64,000 nucleotides of DNA from contig JAKOGI010000006.1 in the NCBI GenBank assembly GCA_029747015.1, forward strand, positions 1-64,000, in the 5' to 3' direction. The notes below the pieces were generated by a model, which did not search any database, was not told where the DNA came from, and was given only the letters and a program-made list of their open reading frames with translations. This document shows positions 1 to 10,072 of this stretch, one piece after another. Position 1 is the first letter of the stretch; every line of letters begins with the position of its first letter. This stretch comes from Carnegiea gigantea (lineage: Eukaryota > Streptophyta > Magnoliopsida > Caryophyllales > Cactaceae). Made by a program: the position numbers and the translations under genes.

Positions 1-1345
1 GGTGAACATAAACAGTAGTTGGTGCAGGGAGGTCATTTCACCCTTCTTAACCGAGAGGGGTGTTCTCAGGCCCTGTTTCTGACTGAGGCGTTGGGACACC
101 TCAAGGAGCCTGGATGTTGTTAGGGCAGTTTTGTCTTCCCTCACATACACAGCAAAGCCTTGTGAGGGCACACCCAATATTTTCCCAAGTGTGGGCGCAT
201 CAACCTTAATGTCTTACCCATTTACCAAACTTGTCACCACCCCTTTGGTGACATTGCAGTTGGTGTAAAACTCAGCCAACTCAGGCACAGAACACCCCAA
301 CTGGATGTTTGCAAACAAGTCGAGCCAGCCTTGGGCTCGCAACTTGCTCAGGAACACCCCCAGACCATGTTCCTCATAAAAACGTATATTCACTACCTTC
401 CCCCTGACGATATTGCGCTTAAGCAATTGTGCATGTTTGTCAGACATAGGAGAGGGAGTGGACTTCTTTGGGCGTTTGGGAGGAGGAACATAGGTGGTAG
501 CATCTGGTAGGGGAGCTGTTCTGGGCTTTCTTTTGAGAGGTGAGGTTGCAGGAGAGGGCTTCATAGCAGGTTTAGAGGTGAATTTTGGAGGAGCTTGATC
601 TTCAGAGGACTCAGAGAACACCGGTGTCCCCTGTTTGAAAGAGGTGCTCTCAGAGTCAGAACTCGAGAACTCCTCAGTAGAAGAAGAGAAAATCTCCTCG
701 CTAATTAGAGCAGAGGGTTTGGAGATACGGGGAGCGGATTGAAAAGCAATTCTGGCAGATTTGCGAGAAGGCTTGAAGGATTTGGGTGAAGAGGGAGTTT
801 GAGAGGGCTGAGACCTTGGTTGTGGCCTTGTTTGGCGTTCTGCTGCACCTGGCCACTATTTTTACCCTTTTCCTTTTCTCTCCGGTTTGAGCAACCGGAG
901 TAGTGAGTTCAGCCTCAGGGAGAGAATCCTTCTCCTGGCTCTCTCTGATGTCTCATTTGAATTCTCTCGTAAATCGACATTCAAATCCTCCACACACACG
1001 GCGTCAAAAGAGTCTTTCCCTGTTTCTGGCCACTGTTTCAGGAAACAGCCCAAAAGAACAGGGTTCGAAATTATCACTAAACCCTTCAGGGGTTTCCAAG
1101 ATTTTATCTTGAGGCCCCGATGGTGCACCCTCCGACTCTACTTTAAGGGGACATGCAATTGACCCCACAAGAAACACCAATTCCCTTCCACAATTGAAGG
1201 GAATATCGTCCATCCCTATCCCTACTGATTTTAGGAACAAGCTTTTTAGAAATCTGAAAGGCTTGTACAGGATTGGGCGCGGGGGAGCAGGGATTGAGGA
1301 CGCACAAACCAGGGCTTTTGAGTTGGAGGTGTGGTTGGAAGCCAT
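1..1345 (-). pseudogene. Extra ORF downstream of pol (plant transposon-protein-like), broken and cut by window edge
   Basis: Reading leftwards from the ATG at 1345, the frame starts with a short basic/proline segment. It shifts frame around 1040-1090 and then runs in one frame to the window edge, apart from stops TAA and TAG near 856-864 and a TAA at 211-213. The middle (about 840-430) is rich in Ser, Pro, Lys and Glu, with a KRKPR and PPKRPKK basic stretch that could act as a nuclear signal. The last part (about 430 to 1) contains short matches such as RGKVVNIRFYEE, ELAEFYTN and GKILGVPSQGFAVY. These resemble the 'putative plant transposon protein' domain found in extra ORFs of plant retroelements. 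In Sireviruses a frame in this position is often called envelope-like; no signal peptide or membrane helix is evident here. Function unknown. Confidence 0.6.
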
Positions 1346-1832
1346 TGTTGCTAGAGGAGAGAGATTAGGGTTTTAGGCTGTTTGCGGGGTTTGTTTCTGA
1401 AAAGAAGAACTGAGAACAGGGCATTTAAAGCGAGAGAGAGGGCACCCCAAAATCTTTTAAAGATCTCTTGATTTGCAACGGGTGAGAACATTAAAAGCGT
1501 GTGCCTTGGGAAGGAGGGAGGTTTAAAGAGAACACATTCCCATACGCATTGAACAACCAAGGGACGTACCTGTTCTTTCCGCTCGATTAAGATACCTGCC
1601 TGTTCTTTGCCATTTGATTTTGACTCATTTGAACTGGGGGTGGCAGAGTTGCTCCAGTGACCCTTAGTACATCCCCTTATGCTGCACTCTTTTAAAAAAC
1701 ACGGAATTCGAGTGTATGCACTCATTGTACATAAATCACATCAGTTGCTAATGAGATTTGCAAACAAGGGGAGAGAACAAGATGTAGAGGTTGTTTTTAC
1801 CAAACCTAGTTCATGTCTTGGAAACAAGTATC
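1346..1832. other. Non-coding spacer between pol and extra ORF of the Sirevirus
   Basis: No convincing coding frame; open frames here are short and lack retroelement motifs. The stretch contains two CCTGTTCTTT words (around 1569 and 1597) and a GAACAACC word (1551), which belong to the dispersed word family described in the findings. Confidence 0.5.
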
Positions 1833-3815
1833 TCAGGGTGTTCTTACCAACCCTAGTTCCAGTCTATTTCTTTCAAATTGATCTCTAGCTAGTGCCTTAG
1901 TGAATATATCAGCAATTTGATTTTCCGTTGTGCAAAAATTCATAGAAATTAAACCCTTTTCAACATTATCTCTCAAGAAATGATGTCGAATGTCAATATG
2001 CTTTGTTCTTTTATGTTGACATGGATTTTTGGCAATGTTAATTGCACTTGTGTTATCACAAAAAATAGGAATGCATCCAGTGTCAACACAAAAGTCCTTA
2101 AGCTGTTGCCTTATCCACAACAGTTGAGCACAACATGAAGCTGCTGCAACATATTCAGCTTCTGCTGTGGACATGGCAACTGAATGTTGCTTCTTGGTAG
2201 CCCAAGATACCAAACAAGGTCCAAGAAAGTGAGCCATACCTGAGGTACTCTTTCTATCAACTAGGAATCCAGCATAGTCAGCGTCAGCATATCCAACAAG
2301 ATCAAAATTGCAACCTCTAGGATACCATAAAGCTAAATTGGGTGTATGTTTCAAATATCTTAGTATCCGTTTAACAGCTTTAAGATGAGTCTCTTTAGGG
2401 CAAGACTGAAAACGGGCACATAAACTGACACTGAAAACAATGTCGGGCCTACTAGCGGTAAGGTATAAGAGTGACCCTATCATGCCCCTATAGAGTTTCT
2501 CCTCAACTGAGGGACTCCCATCATCCATTACCAACTTAGTAGAAGGAGAAATGGGAGTATCAATGGGCTTGGCCGACTCCATCCCAAGACGCTTAAGTAG
2601 TTCCTTAATATACTTTTGTTGATGGATCATGGTGCCATTTGGAGTTTGCTTAATTTGTAAGCCTAAGAAAAAGTTAAGCTCACCCATCATGCTCATCTCA
2701 AACTCACTCCTCATCATATTTGAAAATTCATTGCATAAATCATGATGAGTTGCACCAAATATAATGTCATCAACATATATTTGGACAATCAATAAATGTT
2801 CCCCCTTAGATTTTAGAAACAAGGTATTGTCTACCTTGCCTCTTCTAAAATTATTTTCAAGTAAAAAACTTGACAAACGTTCATACCAAGCTCTAGGAGC
2901 TTGTTTTAAACCATAAAGAGCTTTGTCAAGTTTGAAAACATGGTTAGGAAATTCACTGTTTTCAAAACCAGGGGGTTGTTTGATATACACCTCTTCTTTA
3001 AGGTATCCGTTTAGGAATGCACTTTTCACGTCCATTTGATATAGCTTGATTTCCATATGAGCTGCAAAGGCTATTAGGATTCGAATAGCCTCAATTCTAG
3101 CAACTGGTGCAAAGGTTTCTTCATAATCGATCCCTTCTTCTTGGTTATACCCTTGAACAACCAGCCGTGCCTTGTTCCTAGTGACTGTTCCTGACTCATC
3201 CAGTTTGTTTCGGAACACCCACTTGGTTCCAATGATTGTTCTCTCTGCAGGTTTAGGTACCAGGTGCCATACTCTGTTTCTTTCAAATTGATGGAGCTCT
3301 TCTTGCATTGCCGTGACCCAATCTGAATCTGCAAGAGCTTCATTCACATTCTTTGGCTCAATGTTAGAGAGAAAAGCATAGAAAGTACAAAAATTCTTAA
3401 GCTTAGACCTAGTTTGCACTCCACTGTTAATATCAGACAGAATTTGATCAAGGGGGTGTGAACTATGGTGCTTCCATGGTCGTGGAGTAAGTGGATCCAC
3501 AGACACATGCTCTACTCTAGCCGGAATATTTGGAGAATCAGGCTCACGAACACCTCCTGAGCCTGTTTCTGCACCTGTTTGTAAGCCTGTTCCTGAAGAA
3601 CATGGTCCCGAACAGGGTTCAACGGTGTTTCCCCCTGTTTGGTGTTCACCTTGCCTGCCGTTTTGAGGAACAACTTCTGGGCCTGTTGTCTCCATGGTGT
3701 TCTTACCTTGTCTCTCATGGAGCAACACTTCTTTTCGAACAAGACCTAATTCAAATTCTTCCTCCTGTGCATTATTATCACTCAACGAGTTAGATTCGTC
3801 AAAAAGCACATGCAC
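1833..3815 (-). CDS. Copia RT-RNase H segment of pol, open for 660 codons
   Basis: This is the C-terminal part of the copia polyprotein. A variable Gly/Gln-rich linker covers about residues 1-130. The reverse transcriptase follows, with WVFRNKLDE, the KARLVVQGY block, [25 protein letters not shown] and the catalytic YVDD. RNase H follows with [20 protein letters not shown] and [11 protein letters not shown]. Length and order are normal for the family and no stop interrupts it. It is not an independent gene: an in-frame TGA at about 3825 separates it from integrase in the same frame, and its apparent start is only the first usable start-like codon after that stop. The intact frame suggests the element is fairly young or the lesion upstream is recent. 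Confidence 0.93.
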   Translation of the reverse strand: MHVLFDESNSLSDNNAQEEEFELGLVRKEVLLHERQGKNTMETTGPEVVPQNGRQGEHQTGGNTVEPCSGPCSSGTGLQTGAETGSGGVREPDSPNIPARVEHVSVDPLTPRPWKHHSSHPLDQILSDINSGVQTRSKLKNFCTFYAFLSNIEPKNVNEALADSDWVTAMQEELHQFERNRVWHLVPKPAERTIIGTKWVFRNKLDESGTVTRNKARLVVQGYNQEEGIDYEETFAPVARIEAIRILIAFAAHMEIKLYQMDVKSAFLNGYLKEEVYIKQPPGFENSEFPNHVFKLDKALYGLKQAPRAWYERLSSFLLENNFRRGKVDNTLFLKSKGEHLLIVQIYVDDIIFGATHHDLCNEFSNMMRSEFEMSMMGELNFFLGLQIKQTPNGTMIHQQKYIKELLKRLGMESAKPIDTPISPSTKLVMDDGSPSVEEKLYRGMIGSLLYLTASRPDIVFSVSLCARFQSCPKETHLKAVKRILRYLKHTPNLALWYPRGCNFDLVGYADADYAGFLVDRKSTSGMAHFLGPCLVSWATKKQHSVAMSTAEAEYVAAASCCAQLLWIRQQLKDFCVDTGCIPIFCDNTSAINIAKNPCQHKRTKHIDIRHHFLRDNVEKGLISMNFCTTENQIADIFTKALARDQFERNRLELGLVRTP

Positions 3816-3827
3816 ACTTTTCTCAAC

Positions 3828-4686
3828 TCACAAGGTTCTTTTGTTAAAAACTTTGTATGCCTTGCTGTGAGAGGAATAACCGAGAAATATTGCCTCATCA
3901 CTCCTGGGATCAAACTTTCCTAAAGCATTCTTCCCATTATTATGCACAAAACACCTACAACCGAATGTTCTTAAATGCATAATGTTGGGCTTTCTGCCTT
4001 TGAAGAGTTCGTAGGGAGTTTTGTTCAAAATAGGTTCTAATCATACATCTATTCATAATGTAACATGATGTGTTCAAAGCTTCTGCCCAAAAGTTCCTAG
4101 GAAGACCACTAGCAATAAGCATTGTCCTAGTCATGTCTTCTAGGGTGCGGTTTTTGCGCTCAACCACCCCATTCTGTTGGGGTGTTCTTGGGGCCGAGAA
4201 GTTATGATCAACACCATGCGTATTACAAAATTCTGTAAAACTTATATTTTCAAATTCAGTACCATGATCAGACCTCAAGCTAACCAATGAGTGTCCTACT
4301 CTCTTTTCAACCTTTTTGAGAAAGGCAGTAAAATTCTCAAAAGTTTCATCCTTGGAGGCCAAAAACAGGGTCCAAGTAAATCGAGAGTAATCATCCACTA
4401 TGACAAGCACATACCTCTTCCCACCTCTACTTGTTATCCTCATAGGACCAAATAGATCAATGTGTAGTAATTCAAGAGGTCGGATAGTGCTAACACACCC
4501 TTTTGATTTAAAAGACAATCTGACTTGTTTTCCTTTTGCACAAGCTTCACAAACCTTGTCATCATTGAATTTGATGGAAGGTAGTCCAACAACTAGGTCT
4601 TTGGAAACAAGTTTGTTCAAAAGAGTGAGACTTGCATGACCTAGTCTCTTGTGCCAGAGCATTATATCATCATTGAAAGCGCTCAA
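3828..4686 (-). pseudogene. Copia integrase, two frames
   Basis: The N-terminal zinc region is visible as WHKRLGHAS followed by CEACAKGKQ. The catalytic core follows with HIDLFGPM (first Asp), LRSDHGTEF (second Asp) and QQNGVVERKN (Glu), so the DDE triad is present. The right end is offset from protease by one frame near 4680-4690. A second frameshift at about 4025-4035 moves the C-terminal part (NKTPYELFKGRKPN, GCRCFVHNN, DEAIFLGYS) into another frame, which ends in TGA at about 3825 immediately before the RT segment. In the family these segments form one continuous Gag-Pol product, so the copy cannot make it. Confidence 0.9.
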
Positions 4687-5155
4687 ACAAGTCAGGTTGT
4701 TTTGGGGAAGTGTGGAAATACATACTTTGTAAACATTTTTTGTGACGCTTCCCCTTCAATACAACGTCTCCTGTGTTGGCATTGACAACCAAGCAATGTG
4801 TTCGTGAGAACACCACTAGATTGTTCTTGTCACACAGTTGGGGCACACTTAGTAAATTATGCTTTAAACCATCAACTAAGTGCACATTATCAATTGAGTG
4901 GGAGAGAGTTTTACCAATGCTACCTATACCGACAATTGTCCCAGACTTGCCGTTTCCAAAAGCCACGCTCCCACCGGTTGAAGCTGTAAGTGAGAGAAAG
5001 TTTGATTTTTCTCCGGTCATATGCCGCGAACACCCACTATCAACATACCACAGCTGCCTGTTTTCAAGGTTATTTTCTGAGCTATTTGCCAGGGTGTTTC
5101 TTACCCTGTTTGCTGGGTTGTTTGTGGGGTTGTTCTCTCTCACTTCAGCCTGCAA
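4670..5155 (-). pseudogene. Copia aspartic protease segment
   Basis: The frame contains the copia protease signature LWYVDSGCSRHMTG, with the catalytic Asp in DSG, then NVHLVDGLKHNLLSV and the typical lead into the integrase region. It is separated from gag by an in-frame TGA at about 5162 and runs out of frame at its 3' end (about 4670-4690), where the integrase begins in another frame. Copia protease normally lies inside the Gag-Pol chain and cleaves it during particle maturation; here it could not be made as part of such a chain. Confidence 0.88.
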
Positions 5156-5161
5156 AACAAA

Positions 5162-6895
5162 TCAAGGGTTAGTTTTGGGAACCCAGATCCACTTGGGTCC
5201 CATTCTTTTAGACAAATAAAGCTCATCTTTCCTAATCCAGATTTGTTTCACATACCTTTCATTCTTTTCAATGGCATACCTTCTTGAAGGACATGAATAT
5301 TGATAGTGACAAGTTTTACCACAATAAAAGCAAACAATGTTTTCAGGTAATCCCACATACTTTCTATGGATTGGGTAAATGGTTCGTTTAGGCTTATATC
5401 CAAGTCCCTTTTTGTTTCGACTGTGGTGAGTGTTTAACCAATTCAATGCTCTTGAGGACTTGTTCCAACGCTTGGTTGTGACAAGCTTGGTTTCCAGGTT
5501 TTCTATATTAGTATGCAAGCTCTTGTTCTCTTCGAGCAAAGACTCAACCATTCCTTCCACCTCAAGGAGTTTTTCCTCCACTCGAGAATAATCTCCCTCT
5601 TTTATAAAGAGGTTTTCCTTGAGCATGTTAATATTTTCATATAAGCCCAGTTTTTCATTTTTAAGGGTTTCATTTTCAAGTTCTAGGTCTCGGACATCTC
5701 GTTTCAATTCAGCACAAGTATCCATCAAGGTATACAAAAGTTCTTCGAGAGTTGCTTTATTGAGACCACGTACCTTGTTCTTGAGATCAGTCAAGCTGTT
5801 TGTGGATTCATCATCTGAGTCTGAGTCACTTTGTGTCATGAGAGCTACAGCATCTCCTTCACTTTCAGATTTACCTTCATCCTCAGAAGAGTCTCCCCAG
5901 GCAGCAAGCATAGCCTTCGAGAATCTTTTGCCTGAGGTGTTCACAGGTTGTTTTCGAACCTGTTTTCTAGGTTGTTCGAACTCCTGCTCTTCTCGAAGCA
6001 GAGGGCAGTTTTTCACAAGGTGATCTGGTTTGCCACATTTAAAACACCCTATGAACTATTCTCGGGGGGTGTTTCTGGATTTACTGAAGTCCTTTCTTTT
6101 GCTGTTTTCTTTGACCTTTTTGAAGAATTTCTTGAACTTTCGTGTCATTAAGGCCATCTCTTCATCCTCAAGGTCAGAGTCATCATCCTCTTGTGCTTTC
6201 AAGGCAAGCCCACGATCCTTCTTCTGCTCCTCCTTTTGTTGTGAGTTCTTTCTGAGTTCATAGGTTTGAAGATTGCCAATCAACTCGTCGAGGGTGATCT
6301 TGTTCATGTCTTTAGCTTCTTGGATGGCTGTCACCTTCGCTTCCCAAGACCGAGGCAAAATCCTTAGAATCTTCCTCACCAGCTCTTCTGTGGTGAAGGA
6401 TTTTCCCAGGGATTTTAGCTCGTTTGTTATGTGGGTGAAGCGTGTGTACATATCCATCACGTTCTCACGATCACCCATATCAAACAACTCATATTGCCTC
6501 ATGAGTAGCTCAATACGTGACTGTTTGACTTGACTTGTTCCTTCATGAGCTACTTGGAGGGCATTCCATATCTCCTGGGCTGACTCACACTCCGAGATAC
6601 GTGTATATTCATCTGGACCTAGGCCAAAATATAATAACTTCTTGGCCTTGGCATTCTTTTCCATTTTCTTATAGTCTTCAGCATCAAACTCTATGGGTTC
6701 CTTGGGAACCTTCTTACCATCTTCAAGCACCTTGGTGGGAACAAGGGGCCCGTTCTTGATGAGCATCCATAACTCATAATCTTCTGCCTGAATATAGTTC
6801 TCCATCCTATTCTTCCACCAACTATAATGTTGGCCGTTGAAATAGGGTGGCCGAGTAATGGATTGCCCTTCAAGGATTCCTTGTGGTGTACTCAT
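5162..6895 (-). pseudogene. Copia gag, one frame with an internal TAG
   Basis: The start is the ATG at 6895, 44 bases past the primer site. The first 240 codons carry the copia gag domain, with RPPYFNGQHYSWWK near the N-terminus and a long helical region ending in ITLDELIGNLQTYEL. A TAG at about 6053-6055 interrupts the frame nine codons before a perfect CCHC knuckle, CFKCGKPDHLVKNC. The same frame continues with an acidic coiled-coil segment (about 5560-5900) and a second knuckle, CFYCGKTCHYQYSC, near 5292-5333. It closes with a GPKWIWVPK motif often seen just before copia protease, and ends at the TGA near 5162. Two knuckles and a long coiled coil make it longer than an average copia gag. 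Confidence 0.85.
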
Positions 6896-6938
6896 CTTCA
6901 GAATCTCTCAAGGTGTTAGCCCTTTTGTGAGAGAACCT

Positions 6939-6950
6939 GCTCTGATACCA
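6939..6950 (-). promoter_or_regulatory. Primer binding site, initiator tRNA-Met
   Basis: The minus strand reads TGGTATCAGAGC two bases after the LTR terminus (…TTCAACA). This is the standard complement of the plant initiator tRNA-Met 3' end used by copia elements to prime minus-strand DNA. It fixes the LTR border and the element's orientation. Confidence 0.93.
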
Positions 6951-6952
6951 CT

Positions 6953-8648
6953 TGTTGAATTTAGGAGTACTTACCCACAAGAGGGGGGTGAATTGTGGTG
7001 TTCGATTTTCGCGTACTTACTGACAAACACCCTCCTGATTGCAGAGGTTGTTCTTGAATTACAAACAACCTTCTGACTTGTTTGCACCAGATGTTTTCAA
7101 TTTGCTCAAAGGCGAAAATCAACAAGATAAATGCGGAAATAAAGCACACACAATTTTTCCGTGGAAAACACCTCTAGCCCAACTGAGGTGTGAAAAACCA
7201 CGACCTACCTCGTGTAGGATTTAACCACTTTCACTAACGGGCTTCACACGTTACAAATGTAACACACCTTGTTACAACTTGCAACCACGTAACCTTCTTT
7301 TCTAAGAAAGGTTACACCACGTCCAAATCTCACCAGATTGGACACGTCCAAAGTCCACACGACTGAGGACCACTCACTCACTTTTCTGATCCAAGATCAG
7401 GGTTACAAAACACCTTACGGGGGTGCTTCTGATTTAAGCAGATGTAAGGTACAATGAGGTCCTAGTATGCCAATATCTTGAAAGCTCAGCTTAAACACAA
7501 CTTGTCTCGGTTTTTCTTTTCTCAAGAGTAGCTCGAAAAATTCTTCTCACTAGAAAAACCACTTTTGCACTTCTCCCTTTTTGCGTATGTTGTGTATGTT
7601 TCTCGTTTTTTCTCCTCTTCTGAATGGGAGTGAAATGTTGAGTTTTTAAACAAAAAATCCAACGGTCAAAAATAAGGAGAAGTGATAAAATCAGCTATGT
7701 TTAGCAAAGAAAGATTTTTGCTTAGCACAAAGAATTCCAACGGCTAAAAGATCAATGAGGATAGAGTTTTCCCAATATTGTAGGGATTTGATTTTTGGAA
7801 GATAAAAGTCTATCTTTTCCCCTTTAAAAATAGCCGTGAGATACATGGAAAAGAATCTCAGCTTTGAATTTTGAATTAATCACTTCCCAAAGGATAAGAA
7901 AGAAATATTTTCGGTTTTGGTAAATATTTTCCAAAATCAGTTTTGCAAATCTCCCAAGGGATTTTCATATCAAAAAGATTTTCTACAGCTTAAATTGCTG
8001 TCTTGGAATTTTATCAAAATATATTAGAGCTTTTGGCCAACCAAAATAAGTTTTCCAAAGTAACCGGTTTTGGCCGTTGCAGTTCAGAAACACCCTAGGT
8101 AGCCTGTTTACAGGGTTGTTCAAACTTGGTGTTCTGAAGCAAATAGCGCAACCGATTCAAGAGTGGTTAGTTAGAGACTTTTCAAGATTGGCATATTAAC
8201 AAGAGTCTAAAAAATAAAACCTAAATTACCCAAGACATCTTGTTGTAGATCCAGTCATCTTGTTCAAGATGAATACGCTGCCCCAACCACCTAGGCCAAC
8301 TTGTTTGCCAGGTTGTTCTTGTATCGCTTGAGTTCAGAAAGACCTGTTTGCTGGATTGTCCTTGAAACACCTAGCCTGTTTGCCAGGTTGTTCTTGTATT
8401 GCTTGAGTTCAGGAACTGATCTTAACACACAATCAACTCATCGAGGTGGTGTTCTTGACTTGAGCGTGAGTCATCAAGGTATGAGACCTGTTCTTAAGAC
8501 TTGTTCTCAACATTCAGCAAACAAGTTAAGACGCATATTGAAAATAACAGTGTATGCCTGTTTGGAGAACTTTGTTTGAAGCAACATTACTTAAGAGCAT
8601 TTTACACTTGGGTTTGTTGTCATCAAAACTGAATATACTAATTCAACA
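6953..8648 (-). repeat. 5' LTR of the Sirevirus (1696 bp)
   Basis: On the plus strand it begins TGTTGAAT and ends ATTCAACA, an 8-bp perfect terminal inverted repeat. The left border abuts the primer site. On the minus strand a TTTAAAA stretch near 7633-7642, followed by pyrimidine-rich DNA, is a possible TATA-like element (weak). The upstream (right) part carries a tandem duplication and many copies of CCTGTTTGCCAGGTTGTTC-like words. The partner LTR is outside the window. Confidence 0.88.
8288..8415 (-). repeat. Imperfect 80-bp tandem duplication inside the LTR
   Basis: CACCTAGG at 8288 and CACCTAGC at 8368 begin two copies of a block containing TGTTTGCCAGGTTGTTCTTG and a following GCTTGAGTTCAG. 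A third, shorter copy of the CCTGTTTGCTGGATTGTCC word lies between them at 8343-8364. The duplication is in the promoter-proximal (U3) part of the LTR as read on the minus strand. Confidence 0.75.
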
Positions 8649-9060
8649 TATATGACATCTCCCTATGATTTGTTATGGTGTGGCAGTTGATGATAAAAGG
8701 TAATATTCTGCCTAGTTGTAGTTTTCTTGATTATCCTCTATATTGCTTCAGGTCTTCACGGATTAATTGATTTAATTTCAGCAATGTAGCGAGATAGCGG
8801 AGATCAGATGTTTCAAAAACCTAATTTATTTCTTCCATGAGAAGTTTCCAAGGACCTAACCAAATTTATAGCAGATTGTTGAAAATATATCTTACCTTGC
8901 CATATCGCAATTGGATTCCATCATGCTACAGCGGCCAAGTATGATATGATTTCTGTGTTTTACTTTTGTCGTTTCTTGTAACATTATTTCCATTTTAAGT
9001 TCAAATTTTAATTAGTGGTGCTTTCTACAACTCAGACGATATTACAATGCAAAATGAGAA
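8649..9060. other. Intergenic, nothing recognised
   Basis: AT-rich DNA between the Sirevirus LTR and the first MITE. No coding frame, RNA gene or repeat was recognised. Confidence 0.5.
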
Positions 9061-9422
9061 GTGTCTTGCTGCAAGACACCTCATAAGTGTCTTGTTTTGA
9101 CTGAAAAATCATATTATTATGTTTTTAAATTGAAAAAAATGGTAGGATCGAATAATGAAAGTATATTACAACTTATAAATTGTACAAAATCATCTTTTTA
9201 TCCATAATTTGTCACATTTTTAAAATACGCGTATCATATGTACTCGTGGATGTGGTTAATGCAATTAAGGTATCATTTAACACTTTGTCAGCGTACCTAA
9301 CGAATATTTAAGGTTAGCAATTCATAATTAAGTATAATCATTGAAAAATTTGTGATTTTAAATCGTAAAACATGTCAATTTATGATAAGGTAAGACATTT
9401 AAGAGTGTCTTATAGCAAGACA
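9061..9422 (+). mobile_element. MITE copy A (about 362 bp)
   Basis: The left end, GTGTCTTGCTGCAAGACACC then TCATAAGTGTCTTG, is matched in inverted orientation by the right end, where AAGACATTTAAGAGTGTCTT is followed by ATAGCAAGACA. The TIR is about 40 bp with a nested short palindrome. It has no coding capacity and an AT-rich interior. No clear target duplication was found at the borders, so the superfamily is not assigned. A second copy lies 271 bp to the right in the opposite orientation. Confidence 0.7.
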
Positions 9423-9693
9423 TATATCACTACTCTATTAAAATACATTTCTAGCAACAGTCTTAGAATACATTTCTAGCCACAAAACCAGGTTCATATT
9501 TAACTTTATTTTCTTGATCAAAATCCTTAATGCAAGTGTTTTCGTTTTCTTATTCACGCTCATATCTCTATCTATCTAGCATAGTATACTTACATTGCAC
9601 ATGTATGTCACCACTCATACTACCTATATTAGCAACAAAACTTTTGTATGAATTGATGTGTTTTTAATGATTTTAAAATTGGGTGATGATACA

Positions 9694-10070
9694 TGTCTTG
9701 CCGAAGACACTTTTAAATGTTTTACCGCAAGATATCTTAATTCAAATTAATGTGTTTTATCATTTAAAATCACCAAATTTTTAATAATTACAACTTACAA
9801 TGAGTTGCAAAGCCTTAATATTTGTCGGCCACGCTAACAAATAAAAATTGACATCCTAATTGGATCAACTCCATTTGCGAAGGTATATTATATGTGTAAT
9901 TTTATAAATATGAAAAATTATATATAAAAAGACAATTTTACATCATTTATAAGTTTTGACATCCTTCCACTATTCAATCATACCATTTTTTCGATTTAAT
10001 ACGTAATAATATATATTTTAAATGAAAATAAGACACTTATTAGGTGTATTTGGTGTGGTACAGCAAGGCA
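9694..10070 (-). mobile_element. MITE copy B, inverted relative to copy A (about 377 bp)
   Basis: The reverse complement of this stretch aligns with copy A through the ends and several interior blocks. For example, AAAAATGGTAGGAT in A corresponds to AAAAATGGTATGAT in B, and ACTTATAAAT and TCTTTTTAT occur in the same order in both. The left end is TGTCTTGCCGAAGACAC and the right end is GTACAGCAAGGCA. The Tekay LTR begins three bases after its right end. Confidence 0.68.
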
Positions 10071-10072
10071 TT

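Larger units (their letters stand above)
1..8648 (-). mobile_element. Ty1/copia LTR retrotransposon, Sirevirus-like, left part outside window
   Basis: The minus strand reads LTR (6953-8648), initiator-Met primer site, gag, protease, integrase, RT and RNase H, then an additional reading frame that continues past the left edge. The order PR-IN-RT-RH defines Ty1/copia. The extra frame after pol, the long gag and the 1.7-kb LTR fit the Sirevirus lineage (inference). The second LTR is not in the window, so target duplication and LTR divergence cannot be checked. The base after the LTR is the start of TATAT (8649-8653), which would be the 5-bp duplication if the insertion is intact. The coding part has in-frame stops and at least two frameshifts in pol, so the copy is not autonomous, although RT-RNase H is still one open frame. 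Confidence 0.9.

Noticed and set aside
887..1162. Plus-strand frames over the Sirevirus extra ORF
   Set aside because: They are antisense shadows of the minus-strand frame, which has consistent composition and family-like motifs.
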